Positions 25,523 to 33,556 of a stretch of 64,000 nt of DNA are shown here, in pieces (position 1 is the stretch's first letter; the number at the start of each line of letters is the position of its first letter). Both the position numbers and the translations under genes were made by a program. Below the pieces are notes generated by a model, which saw only the letters and a program-made list of their open reading frames with translations, searched no databases and had not been told where the DNA came from. The stretch is from JAFNAG01 sp050011535. Lineage in GTDB: Bacteria > Acidobacteriota > UBA6911. The stretch covers positions 1-64,000 of the forward strand of contig JBEKIX010000008.1 in the NCBI GenBank assembly GCA_050011535.1. The letters are read 5' to 3'.

Positions 25523-26443
25523 ATGTCCAGGACCAGAACAGGCATCCGAAGAGTGGGCAGCGCGTTCGTGGAGGCTGCCAAGTCCATGTGGAGCTATGAA
25601 GTCCCGCGGGACGCCGCTTCCATTTCCTATTTCAGCTTGTTCATCATGTTCCCCGCGATCCTCGTCCTGTTTGCCATTTTGGACGCCGTTCTGGGTATGT
25701 GGAAGCTCCACGAAGAGGTGATTCAGAGGATCGTCGCGCTGTTTCCGGGATCCAAGATGTTCCTGGAAAAAAATCTCTCGGAGATCACACAACCTTCTCC
25801 TGCCTTGCTTCTCCTCTGCTGCATTGTGGTGCTCTGGGGTTCGACATGGGTGTTCACGTTCCTGGAAAACGCATTGAATCGGGCCTGGGGAGTACCGAGG
25901 CGACGAACGTTCTGGGAAAGCCGTGTGCGAAGTACCGCCCTCCTGGTTCTGGGTGGCGCGCTGCTGCTGGTTTCCGCGGCAATAACCCTGGTCTGGGGCG
26001 CTCTGAGCTCCGAAGAACCCGCTTTTAAGCAGGATCAGATCATCAACTCTATCGGGCATTCGTTTCTGCTGGGCACCGGGATTCTGATTGCCGTCACGGT
26101 GTTTTGTTTTACTTACAAGCTGATGCCCGATCGCAAGGTGCCCTGGTGCGAAGCGCTTTCCGGCGCCGTGCTCGCGACCATCCTCTGGGAAACCGACTGG
26201 TGGATATTTGTAAATCTCGTGCCTGTCTTTGATTCGCAGAAGGTCTACGGCACGATGGGAGCTATCATAGCCCTGTTGACATGGGTTTATACCTCCAGTC
26301 TGATCACTCTGTTCGCGGCCTACTTCTCTGCCCAGCTGCATAAAGCCGAACAGCTGCCGGAAGCCTCCGAACGGCAAGTCATCCCGGCGCCGCGCGTTTC
26401 GCCGGATGAAAACGTTCGGATCTTTCCGCGACAAAGGCGCTGA
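25523..26443 (+). CDS. YihY/virulence factor BrkB family membrane protein, 306 aa
   Basis: Six hydrophobic segments and the family pattern are present: ASISYFSLFIMFPAILVLFAI, LSEITQPSPALLLLCCIVVLWGSTWVFTFLENALNRAWG, LPDRKVPWCEALSGAVLATILWETDWWIFV, and VYGTMGAIIALLTWVYTSSLITLFAAYFSA. Members were once misannotated as ribonuclease BN; the molecular function is unknown. The frame is open to 25385, but the ATG at 25523 is closer to where family members start; no clear ribosome binding site supports either choice. The stop lies 7 bp before the queA start. Confidence 0.85.
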   Translation: MSRTRTGIRRVGSAFVEAAKSMWSYEVPRDAASISYFSLFIMFPAILVLFAILDAVLGMWKLHEEVIQRIVALFPGSKMFLEKNLSEITQPSPALLLLCCIVVLWGSTWVFTFLENALNRAWGVPRRRTFWESRVRSTALLVLGGALLLVSAAITLVWGALSSEEPAFKQDQIINSIGHSFLLGTGILIAVTVFCFTYKLMPDRKVPWCEALSGAVLATILWETDWWIFVNLVPVFDSQKVYGTMGAIIALLTWVYTSSLITLFAAYFSAQLHKAEQLPEASERQVIPAPRVSPDENVRIFPRQRR

Positions 26444-26450
26444 CGCATCT

Positions 26451-27488
26451 GTGAACCTTAGTTCCTTTGATTTTGCCCTCCCCGAGCATCTTATCGCGCA
26501 GCACCCGCTTCCCGAGCGGGACCAATCACGCCTGATGCTAATACGGCGGCAATCCCGCACGGTGGAGCACCGGATCTTTCGCGAGCTTCCCGATATTCTC
26601 CAATCCGATCATTTTTTGGTGGTAAACACGACCCGCGTGATTCCGGCGCGACTCTGGGCGAGTCGTCCCAGAAAGCGGGAGCGCATCGAAGTCCTGATGA
26701 CGCGCGAGGAGGCCCCAGGCATCTGGCTGGTGCTGGTCCGCCCGGCTCATAAGGCCCTGCCCGGCCAGCACCTGGAGATTGGGAATGTGCGCGCGCAGGT
26801 ACGTGAAATCCGGGAGGGCGGCGCCCGGCTGATCGAATTCGCGTCTAGCGTCGATCCCTGGAAAAGCATGGAGACATCGGGTGAACCGCCATTGCCGCCC
26901 TACATCCACCGACATCCGTGTCAGGATCTGACGGAGGACGGGCAGCGTTACCAGACCGTTTATGCCCGCCAAGCGGGGTCGATAGCCGCACCGACGGCGG
27001 GGTTGCACTTCACGCCTGAGGTCATGCATCGCCTTGCGCAGAAGAACATTCCGGTCTGCGAGATCCTTCTTCACGTAGGTTACGGAACGTTTCAGCCGGT
27101 GCGATGCGAAGAGATCGAGCAACACCGCATGGAGCCTGAGCATTATGAAGTGACCGACGATACCGCCGCCTCCATTCGTGCGTACTTGAGTGAAGGCAAG
27201 CGCCTGATCGCTGTAGGGACCACCACGACCCGGGTACTGGAGCATCTGGCGTGCCAATTGGATTTCCTCGGGAGTGGGTCCGCGGGTCTCTGCGATTTGT
27301 TCATTCGACCGGGATTTGAGTTTCACGCCTTGAGCGGACTTCTCAGCAACTTCCACCTTCCCAAATCGACACTCTTCATGCTCGTTTGTGCATTTGCCGG
27401 GCGCGAGTGGATGCTCGACTGCTACCGGCAGGCAGTTAAAGAAGGGTACCGATTCTACAGTTACGGCGATTGCATGCTCATTTTATGA
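26451..27488 (+). CDS. queA: S-adenosylmethionine:tRNA ribosyltransferase-isomerase (QueA), 345 aa
   Basis: It transfers and rearranges the ribosyl part of SAM onto preQ1 at the wobble position of GUN tRNAs, giving epoxyqueuosine. Signature regions are FDFALPEHLIAQHPLPERDQSRLM, LVVNTTRVIPARL, the GSIAAPTAGLHFTPE block, LHVGYGTFQPV, and the C-terminal FIRPGFEFHALSGLLSNFHLPKSTLFMLVCAFAG. A GTG at 26451 is preferred: it begins directly at the family start and follows the BrkB stop by 7 bp; an ATG at 26406 would add 15 unrelated residues. Confidence 0.95.
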   Translation: MNLSSFDFALPEHLIAQHPLPERDQSRLMLIRRQSRTVEHRIFRELPDILQSDHFLVVNTTRVIPARLWASRPRKRERIEVLMTREEAPGIWLVLVRPAHKALPGQHLEIGNVRAQVREIREGGARLIEFASSVDPWKSMETSGEPPLPPYIHRHPCQDLTEDGQRYQTVYARQAGSIAAPTAGLHFTPEVMHRLAQKNIPVCEILLHVGYGTFQPVRCEEIEQHRMEPEHYEVTDDTAASIRAYLSEGKRLIAVGTTTTRVLEHLACQLDFLGSGSAGLCDLFIRPGFEFHALSGLLSNFHLPKSTLFMLVCAFAGREWMLDCYRQAVKEGYRFYSYGDCMLIL

Positions 27489-27724
27489 GTTACATTCTCC
27501 GATCCGGCGCGGTTCTCCTGGGTGTAAGCCGTTGAATCAACTCCAGTAGGTGCAATCAGCACCCGGATCTCCGTTTACCGGTCCCGGCGCCCCAGCTCCA
27601 TTTCTAGGAGCCTGTCCGGCAGGAGCGGAGCGATCACCTGGCCCACAGAATCGCAGTCAAGAAATGAAATAACTTGGCCGATATGGCGTAGTAGAAATTG
27701 ATGAAGCAATCAGGAGACTCGCAA

Positions 27725-28216
27725 ATGGAATGCGGCGTGGTGCGAGGCTGGCTGTTCCGATTGATGGACGGGGAGCTTTCGGCAGAGGAGCGAGCGCAGT
27801 TGGACTCACATCTCCAGCACTGCCCGTCATGCACCAGAGAGTGGAGGATTCTTACGCTTCCTCAGCGGCTTGGGAGATTGAACTCGGCGTTGGAGCCATC
27901 ACCTTTCTTCTACGCGCGGCTACGAGCGAGGCTGGAAAACGAAGCTCAAAGCATCACAGTCTGGCAAGTCATTCTCGGCTTATCTCGACAGATCGTGCCG
28001 GCGATGGCAACTGTGACTTTAGTCATTATCTCTTTGTTTGCATATATGGAGTTTCGTGGTCCGAGACCGGACCTATACCAGGCCTATGACAGCATTTTCA
28101 TGACTCCTGGCCATTCCAGCCGAATGGTGATCGCCGAAGAAATCACGGATGAAAGTGTGATTCATTCCTTGGTGGAGAAATCGACAACTCCAGTCCTCAG
28201 CGCACCCAAGAAATAG
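27725..28216 (+). CDS. Zinc-finger anti-sigma-like membrane protein (zf-HC2), 163 aa
   Basis: Near the N-terminus C3, then H29-x3-C33-x2-C36 form a ZAS-type zinc site (LDSHLQHCPSC) as in RsrA/ChrR-like anti-sigma factors. A single membrane span (IVPAMATVTLVIISLFAYMEF) follows at about residues 88-108, with a periplasmic tail. So it has the layout of a membrane anti-sigma factor with a cytoplasmic zinc domain. The ATG at 27725 is chosen because AGGAG at 27712-27716 precedes it by 8 bp. Unlike most such genes, no sigma factor gene lies next to it; queA is upstream. The following gene, a Spy/ZraP-like protein, is 21 bp away and likely in the same operon. Confidence 0.8.
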   Translation: MECGVVRGWLFRLMDGELSAEERAQLDSHLQHCPSCTREWRILTLPQRLGRLNSALEPSPFFYARLRARLENEAQSITVWQVILGLSRQIVPAMATVTLVIISLFAYMEFRGPRPDLYQAYDSIFMTPGHSSRMVIAEEITDESVIHSLVEKSTTPVLSAPKK

Positions 28217-28237
28217 GCACTCAGAGGTTTACGATTA

Positions 28238-28648
28238 ATGCGATCAAAGACGAGCGCAGCGCTGATGCTGATAGCGATTTTTTTGCTCGGAGGCATAAGC
28301 GGGGCTGTCTCCGGCTATCTCTACCAGAATCATATAGGGCAAAATCCGACACAAAGGCCGCCGGTACCTACGAAACGAGACGTCGTCGAAGAGATCGCGC
28401 AAAGTTTGCACATGGACGCTCACCAGAAGGAAAACCTCAAGGATATCATCAAGAAAAGTGGGGATCGATACAGCGCTCTCTCGGTGCAGTTCCGCCCCCA
28501 ATACGAACAGATTCGCACCGAGACCGATCAAGCCATCCGCGCCATTCTGCGCCCGGATCAGAGGCAGCACTTTGAAGAAACTCTCGAAAAAATGGACGCC
28601 CGGCGTCGGGCTCTCACCCACGATGCACCTCCCGCACGAGGCAAGTAG
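28238..28648 (+). CDS. Spy/ZraP/CnrR-like periplasmic helical protein, 136 aa
   Basis: An N-terminal signal or anchor (SAALMLIAIFLLGGISGAVSGYLY) precedes a helical, Gln/Glu-rich domain: LHMDAHQKENLKDIIKKSGDRYSALSVQFRPQYEQIRTETDQAIRAILRPDQRQHFEETLEKM. The L.M...Q...L..I...........Q......L.P.Q...F pattern is that of the heavy-metal sensor/Spy superfamily (LTxxQ-like motifs). Such proteins sense envelope stress or metals, often together with an anti-sigma factor, which fits the gene just upstream. The metal-binding histidines of CnrX are not obvious, so a general chaperone-like role is possible. Confidence 0.65.
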   Translation: MRSKTSAALMLIAIFLLGGISGAVSGYLYQNHIGQNPTQRPPVPTKRDVVEEIAQSLHMDAHQKENLKDIIKKSGDRYSALSVQFRPQYEQIRTETDQAIRAILRPDQRQHFEETLEKMDARRRALTHDAPPARGK

Positions 28649-28695
28649 CGGACTGTCTGGAAACTAAGCCCGACGTTTCTCATCTCGATCCCTTG

Positions 28696-29493
28696 CTACT
28701 CCACGCCGACCACCGCCCTGGCTACGGTCAGGACAGAGACGCGCAAGGCTCCTCCTTCAAGAAGCGCCTCGGAAGCACTCTCGGCCGTCGATCCCGTCGT
28801 CATGACATCGTCAACCAGAAGCACGCGCGCACCGTGGGCAACCGCAGGAAGAGCGCAACGAAAGGCGTGGCGCAGGTTGCTGGAGCGTTCCGAATCGCTC
28901 AACCCTACCTGGGGTTGGGTGTTGCGAACGCGAGACAAAGTTCTTTCTTTGAACGGGCGCCCTATCAGGCGGGCAAGAGATGCGCCAAGGAGAGCCGCCT
29001 GGTTGTAGCCGCGCTCGCGTTGCCGCTCGGGGTGCAGGGGAACAGGAACGACCAGATCAATCTCGGTCACATCCCAACATTCGAGAAGCGTCGAAGCCAG
29101 CAGTGGCGCCAGCAATTCCACCAGGTCTCTGCGCCCGCCAAACTTCAAAGCCCGAATCATGCCGCTGAGCTCGGCACCGTACCAACCGAACGCCCGCGCG
29201 CCGGAGAACCGGGGAGGGCTGATCATGCATCGGCCGCACAGATGAACGAGCTCGCTCGCAAAGGTTCGATACGGAAGCCCGCAAGAAGGGCATGATGGTC
29301 CGACGATGCGCTGTTGTAAGGCCTTCTCCCAGCATCGCACGCAGACACCGCAGTCCTGTGCGCGGGAGATGGGATGGGCACACACGAGGCAGGCATCGGG
29401 ATAAAACAGGTTTAGAACACTGTCTGCAAAGCGTCGAAAGGTGGACGCGGGGATATCACGCCTGGTGGGAAGAAGCAGCTTCATGTTCGCCAT
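28696..29493 (-). CDS. comF: ComF-family phosphoribosyltransferase-like protein, 265 aa
   Basis: The N-terminal half has a double zinc ribbon (C35, C38, C48/C51/C54 and C68, C71, C86, C89). The C-terminal half is a type I phosphoribosyltransferase domain with VPVPLHPERQRERGYNQAALLGASLA and the PRPP loop VLLVDDVMTTGSTAE. ComF proteins help DNA uptake in competent bacteria and are widespread with unclear roles elsewhere. The frame extends upstream to 29631 through the end of the next gene; the ATG at 29493 or 29484 is more likely. It is the last gene of the ribosomal/obg group. Confidence 0.88.
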   Translation of the reverse strand: MANMKLLLPTRRDIPASTFRRFADSVLNLFYPDACLVCAHPISRAQDCGVCVRCWEKALQQRIVGPSCPSCGLPYRTFASELVHLCGRCMISPPRFSGARAFGWYGAELSGMIRALKFGGRRDLVELLAPLLASTLLECWDVTEIDLVVPVPLHPERQRERGYNQAALLGASLARLIGRPFKERTLSRVRNTQPQVGLSDSERSSNLRHAFRCALPAVAHGARVLLVDDVMTTGSTAESASEALLEGGALRVSVLTVARAVVGVE

Positions 29494-29582
29494 GAGAGGG
29501 AAAAGAATCCGCTTTTCCAGCGCCGCCGCGGCTGAAATGAGGCGAATGCCGGCAAAGTGAAATGCCCCGTCGGTCGGGTGGG

Positions 29583-29939
29583 CTAATCCTTGAGCAACCC
29601 CTTTTCCTGTAATCCTTGACAACGAAGACAAAACTGGGTCCAGGGCACGGCTTCCAATCTCTTCGGGTGAATCGGCTCCTCGCAGTGAATGCAGACCCCA
29701 AAGGACTTGTCATCAATGCGCTCGAGTGCCTCATTCACCTGTTGAAGGATGGCGCGATCACCGGAACTCTTGCCAAACATGAATTCTTTCGTATAAGACT
29801 CCACAGCCATGTCGGCGACGTCCTGAATGGCGGGCTCCTTCTCGCGGCCGTAACCTTCAGTGCGCGTAACCATATCGGCAAGAGAGAGTTTTTTCTGGAC
29901 CAGCTTTCCCCTGAAATGTTCCAACTTCTTTTCATCCAT
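29583..29939 (-). CDS. DksA/TraR-family C4 zinc-finger protein, 118 aa
   Basis: The C-terminal zinc finger has C83-x2-C86 and C104-x2-C107, with GVCIHCEEPIHPKRLEAVPWTQFCLRC. The coiled-coil part (residues 1-75) includes D40-V-A-D43-M-A45, a match to the DxxDxA tip motif with which DksA acts in the secondary channel of RNA polymerase. The length is intermediate between TraR (about 73) and E. coli DksA (151). It may therefore modulate transcription of ribosomal genes, which is notable beside rplU-rpmA-obg. Confidence 0.88.
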   Translation of the reverse strand: MDEKKLEHFRGKLVQKKLSLADMVTRTEGYGREKEPAIQDVADMAVESYTKEFMFGKSSGDRAILQQVNEALERIDDKSFGVCIHCEEPIHPKRLEAVPWTQFCLRCQGLQEKGLLKD

Positions 29940-29960
29940 CGATCATCTTCTCCCACTCGC

Positions 29961-30431
29961 CTATTTGTGGTACGGGATATTGCGCAAAATGGTCAGTGCT
30001 CGATACAGTTGCTCCAAGAGTAACACTCGGGCCATCTCGTGGGTCCAGGTCATGGGGCCCAGGGACATCCGCAGGTAAGCCTGATTCAAGAGCCTGGGAT
30101 CGACGCCTTCCGGACCTCCGATAATGAACGCGGTCTCCCTTGCACCGCGAATCTGTTCCGATTCAAGCCAGCGGGCGAATTCAGGGGAATTGAACTGCCT
30201 GCCTCGTTCATCCAGGAGCACCTTCTGGCATCCTTGAGGAAGAGCACGTTCAATCTCGGTTCTTTCCGCAGTCAGCAACGCTGCTCCCCGAAGCCCACGG
30301 CGCTTGGAGAGGTCAGGCACCTCGGCCACAACAATGGTAGCCAGATGATTCAGCCTCTCCAGATATTCCGACAGCAAGGACCTCAAATGGGCATTCTGTG
30401 TCTTGCCTACCCAACAAGCCGTTATGCGCAT
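29961..30431 (-). CDS. rlmH: 23S rRNA (pseudouridine1915-N3)-methyltransferase RlmH, 156 aa
   Basis: A SPOUT methyltransferase that modifies helix 69 of 23S rRNA. Signature segments: VLLDERGRQFNSPEFARWLE, the SAM-binding knot region TAFIIGGPEGVDP, and the C-terminal MTWTHEMARVLLLEQLYRALTILRNIPYHK. The length is standard. The dksA-like gene follows after 21 bp. Upstream to rsfS there is a 179-bp gap with no visible gene. Confidence 0.97.
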   Translation of the reverse strand: MRITACWVGKTQNAHLRSLLSEYLERLNHLATIVVAEVPDLSKRRGLRGAALLTAERTEIERALPQGCQKVLLDERGRQFNSPEFARWLESEQIRGARETAFIIGGPEGVDPRLLNQAYLRMSLGPMTWTHEMARVLLLEQLYRALTILRNIPYHK

Positions 30432-30610
30432 AACCGTGGTCCAGAAGCTCCGCCTCCTGAAGCAAGGCGCCGAATTTTACCGAAAGCTCTGGGCCAATTC
30501 AACTGCCCCGCGTAATGAGCTTCGATTCAGACAAAGGCAGAAGATCGCGAGAGAGACGATGACCAACGCCTGCCGACGTTCCGGCAGCATGCCCCTCCGG
30601 CCGCAGTTCA

Positions 30611-31006
30611 CTACTTGCGTTTCCGCGCCTTCCTTGCAGGCGCCGGGGAAGGCGCCGTCTCCTCCAGAAGCGCGGCGGTGTCAATGATCTTGGCGTCGCG
30701 CCATAGTCGCTCGAGATCGTAGTAGGCGCGCGCCTGCTTCGAGAATATGTGGATCACAAGGTCGAGATAATCGAGCAGAATCCATTCGGCATTGTTGTAA
30801 CCCTCGACATGAGCCGGACGATATCCGTGGGACGCCATTTTTTCCCTCACTTCATCGGCAATCGCTTGAATCTGGCGCTGAGAGTCGCCGGTGCAGAGCA
30901 GAAAACAGTCAGCGAAGCTGGCGACCGAAGAGATGTCGATCGCAACGATGTCCAACGCTTTCTTGTTATCCGCGGCCTGAATGGCAATCTTCAAAGCATC
31001 ATTCAT
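30611..31006 (-). CDS. rsfS: Ribosomal silencing factor RsfS, 131 aa
   Basis: It binds ribosomal protein L14 and stops subunit joining in starved cells. The conserved core is KALDIVAIDISSVASFADCFLLCTGDSQRQIQAIADEV followed by EGYNNAEWILLDYLDLVIHIFSKQARAYYDLERLWRDAKII. A basic, Ala/Pro-rich tail (PAPARKARKRK) is added. Its start overlaps the nadD stop by 4 nt. Confidence 0.96.
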   Translation of the reverse strand: MNDALKIAIQAADNKKALDIVAIDISSVASFADCFLLCTGDSQRQIQAIADEVREKMASHGYRPAHVEGYNNAEWILLDYLDLVIHIFSKQARAYYDLERLWRDAKIIDTAALLEETAPSPAPARKARKRK

Positions 31007-31692
31007 CTTTCACCATAAAGATGGAGTTTCTGGATATATTCATGCACCAAAGCCGGCACAAGATCATCGATGGCTTGCCCCGACGCGGCGCGCCGGCGTA
31101 TCTGTGACGCGGCGATCTCCGGCGCGCCCACATCCACAAGAAAGATGCGGCTCTCGGAGGATGAAGACTCCGCGGCAAGCCGGCTTTGGACGTAGGCTGA
31201 GTCCCATCCCCTGCAATCCACGAGGCGCCCAAGCACATCGGCAGGGAGAATGCCCTCAATGTCCGGCACGAGGAAGCCCGGACGCATGGCAAAAACAAAA
31301 GTGTAGGTTAAGAGGAGCTCGGCGCCCCGGTGCCATCCCGCGACCTCCAGAAGCGAGTCGCCTCCCGCAATGAAGTGCAGCGCATGGTCCGCTATTCCGA
31401 AACGCCGCGCCAGCTTGGCCAGCGTGTCGATGGAATAAGGGCTGACGGGCGACTCCAGCTCCACCGGGGATGGATGAAAATACTCGCAGCCGGACGTCGC
31501 GAGGCTCACCATGGCATACCGATGGTTGAAGGATATCAAGTCATGGGGCTGCTTGTGCGGGGGCGTGCAGGCAACCACGAAAAGAACCCTGGAAAGGCCG
31601 AAGAGCCCGCGAGTCCGGCGTGCAATGTGGAGATGTCCCAGATGAATGGGGTTAAAACTACCTCCGAGCACGCCCAGCCTGATGGCCGTCAA
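31003..31692 (-). CDS. nadD: Nicotinate-nucleotide adenylyltransferase NadD, 229 aa
   Basis: It adenylates nicotinate mononucleotide in NAD synthesis. The nucleotidyltransferase motif GGSFNPIHLGHL (H17, H20) and the late EIAASQIRRRAASGQ (ISSTxIR-like) mark the family; ACTPPHKQ and FIAGGDSLLEVAGWHRG are also characteristic. The length is slightly above E. coli NadD (213). Coupled to rsfS by a 4-nt overlap. Confidence 0.95.
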   Translation of the reverse strand: MTAIRLGVLGGSFNPIHLGHLHIARRTRGLFGLSRVLFVVACTPPHKQPHDLISFNHRYAMVSLATSGCEYFHPSPVELESPVSPYSIDTLAKLARRFGIADHALHFIAGGDSLLEVAGWHRGAELLLTYTFVFAMRPGFLVPDIEGILPADVLGRLVDCRGWDSAYVQSRLAAESSSSESRIFLVDVGAPEIAASQIRRRAASGQAIDDLVPALVHEYIQKLHLYGER

Positions 31693-31723
31693 ATCGGATC
31701 TCCTGTCGATTGCCTGCCCGCCG

Positions 31724-32728
31724 TCATGCGCTCAAACCTGCCGTTAGGATGTTATCCAGCAGCCCGATGAGTTCGGCGATCCCCTGGCCTGTAACCGAAG
31801 AAATGGGCTGGAAGGGTATCTTGCGGCGCGCGCACATCATGCGCAGCCGCAAAAGCTGGCGCGGGTCCGCAAGCGCGTCCATCTTGGAGGCAACCACGAT
31901 CTGCTTCCTCTGGGCCAGCTCTTCGTCGAACAACGTCAGCTCGTGCAAAATCGTCTTAAAGTCGGCAACGGGATCACGTTCCGGCTGGCTCACATCCACA
32001 AGATGCACCAGAACCTTGGTCCGTTCCACATGTTTCAGAAACTCATCTCCCAGACCATGTCCTTCATGGGCGCCTTCAATCAGGCCGGGAATGTCCGCGA
32101 CGACAAAGGTGCGGTAGTCTCCCACCGCAACGACGCCGAGATGGGGAACAAGGGTCGTAAAGGGATAATCGGCTATCTTCGGCTTCGCCGAGCTGATGCG
32201 CGAGATGAGCGTGGATTTACCCACGTTGGGAAACCCGACGAGCCCGACATCGGCAATCAGTTTCAGGCTGAGCGACAGCTCCAACACCTCTCCAGGATGT
32301 CCGGGTTCAGCGCGGCGGGGCGCCTGGTTCGTTGATGTGGCGAAACGCGCATTGCCGCGGCCGCCCATGCCCCCGACGGCAACCCTCACCCGTTGGCCCG
32401 GCACGCCGAAATCATGAAGCAGAATGTGCTCCGGCTCCTTAAACACCTGGGTGCCGGGCGGCACCAGGACAGCGACATCTTCACCTTCCCTTCCATGACG
32501 CCTCGATCCTTCACCGTGCCGCCCTCGTTCAGCCTTGAAGATGCGTTTGTACTGAAAGTGCAGGAGGGTGTTCACCCGGTCCGTGCATTCCATATACACG
32601 TCGCCCCCCTTGCCGCCATCTCCGCCGCTCGGTCCTCCACGGGGAACGAACTTCTCGCGCCGGAAGGCGAGGCAGCCGTTACCGCCATTGCCGGCGTGAA
32701 CAAAGATTCTGGCACGATCTATAAACAT
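31724..32728 (-). CDS. obgE: GTPase ObgE/CgtA, 334 aa
   Basis: An essential ribosome-associated GTPase. The glycine-rich Obg domain is seen at residues 1-158 (FVHAGNGGNGCLAFRREKFVP, GGPSGGDGGKGGDVY), followed by a G domain with G1 GFPNVGKS, G3 DIPGLIEGAHEGHGLGDEFLKHVER and G4-type VASKMDAL (NKxD replaced by SKMD). No C-terminal extension is present, so the protein is short as in many non-proteobacteria. A terminator lies between rpmA and this gene. Confidence 0.97.
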   Translation of the reverse strand: MFIDRARIFVHAGNGGNGCLAFRREKFVPRGGPSGGDGGKGGDVYMECTDRVNTLLHFQYKRIFKAERGRHGEGSRRHGREGEDVAVLVPPGTQVFKEPEHILLHDFGVPGQRVRVAVGGMGGRGNARFATSTNQAPRRAEPGHPGEVLELSLSLKLIADVGLVGFPNVGKSTLISRISSAKPKIADYPFTTLVPHLGVVAVGDYRTFVVADIPGLIEGAHEGHGLGDEFLKHVERTKVLVHLVDVSQPERDPVADFKTILHELTLFDEELAQRKQIVVASKMDALADPRQLLRLRMMCARRKIPFQPISSVTGQGIAELIGLLDNILTAGLSA

Positions 32729-32770
32729 CAGAAACCCAGTGTTTTCCTCGAGAAAGGTCCGGCGCCCAAA

Positions 32771-32797
32771 AACAAAAAGGACCCCATTTGGGGTCCT
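32771..32797 (-). terminator. Rho-independent terminator between rpmA and obgE
   Basis: AGGACCCC (32778-32785), ATTT loop and GGGGTCCT (32790-32797) form a perfect 8-bp stem. On the minus strand it is followed by TTTTTGTTTTT (complement of 32767-32777). It should end or attenuate transcription after rplU-rpmA, leaving obgE partly uncoupled. Confidence 0.88.
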
Positions 32798-32830
32798 GCG
32801 TGCGCTCGACGTGAAGTGCTTTCCCGGTAA

Positions 32831-33088
32831 TTATGACTCCGCCTCAATGTGGACAAACCGCCCTAATCGTCCCCGATTCTGGAATTTCACCACACCCGTG
32901 ATCTCGGCGTAAAGGGTATCATCACGCCCGATGCCGACATTGAGCCCAGGCTTTAACCTGCTTCCCCTCTGCCGGACGATGATCGTCCCCCCGCTGACCA
33001 ATTGGCCCGCGAACCGTTTGACTCCCAGCCGCGGGGATTGGCTGTCACGGCCGTTCCTGGAACTTCCAACACCTTTCTTGTGTGCCAT
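32831..33088 (-). CDS. rpmA: 50S ribosomal protein L27, 85 aa
   Basis: The start MAHKKGVGSSRNGRDS is the invariant N-terminus of L27 without the cleavable extension found in Firmicutes. The GGTIIVRQRGSRLKPGLNVGIGRDDTLYAEITG core is complete. The frame is open upstream to 33229, overlapping rplU, but ATG 33088 with AAGGA before it is clearly the start. L27 reaches into the peptidyl-transferase centre. Confidence 0.98.
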   Translation of the reverse strand: MAHKKGVGSSRNGRDSQSPRLGVKRFAGQLVSGGTIIVRQRGSRLKPGLNVGIGRDDTLYAEITGVVKFQNRGRLGRFVHIEAES

Positions 33089-33104
33089 GGCTTTTCCTTG
33101 ATTC

Positions 33105-33425
33105 CTATTCGGCAGAGAAACTGATCTTATCGATGCGCACCCGCGAATACGCTTGCCGGTGCCCGCGCGTGCGGCGGTACTGTTTCTTGGCCTTGTACTT
33201 GAAAACGAGAACTTTATCTCCCAGGCCATTCGCCGCGACCGTGCCGGAAACTAAGGCTCCTTTAAGCAGAGGCCGGCCGATATGGATACTTTCGTCAGCC
33301 TTGACCAGCAACACGTCGCTGAACTCGACGGAAGAGCCCGGTTCAGCATCTAGTTTCTCCAGGCGCACGTCTTCGCCTTCCGCAACACGATACTGCTTTC
33401 CACCGCTCTTGATCACTGCGTACAC
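33105..33425 (-). CDS. rplU: 50S ribosomal protein L21, 106 aa
   Basis: The core YAVIKSGGKQYRVAEGEDVRLEKLDAEPG and the C-terminal KKQYRRTRGHRQAYSRVRIDKI are typical of L21. A GTG at 33425 is preferred: AGGAGG lies 8 nt upstream and the protein then begins VYAVIKSGG as in other L21 proteins; an ATG at 33446 would overlap the ribosome binding site and add seven odd residues. rpmA follows after 16 bp. Confidence 0.95.
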   Translation of the reverse strand: MYAVIKSGGKQYRVAEGEDVRLEKLDAEPGSSVEFSDVLLVKADESIHIGRPLLKGALVSGTVAANGLGDKVLVFKYKAKKQYRRTRGHRQAYSRVRIDKISFSAE

Positions 33426-33556
33426 GGGCACAACCTCCTGTGACAAAACTTACATATTACTTCATGATCAACCCCAAAAGCAATACAAACCATGCGTGTT
33501 ATCAAGGATTCGAGCCTCGCCGGGACGACGGACAATATGCAACATCGCCAGAGCCT

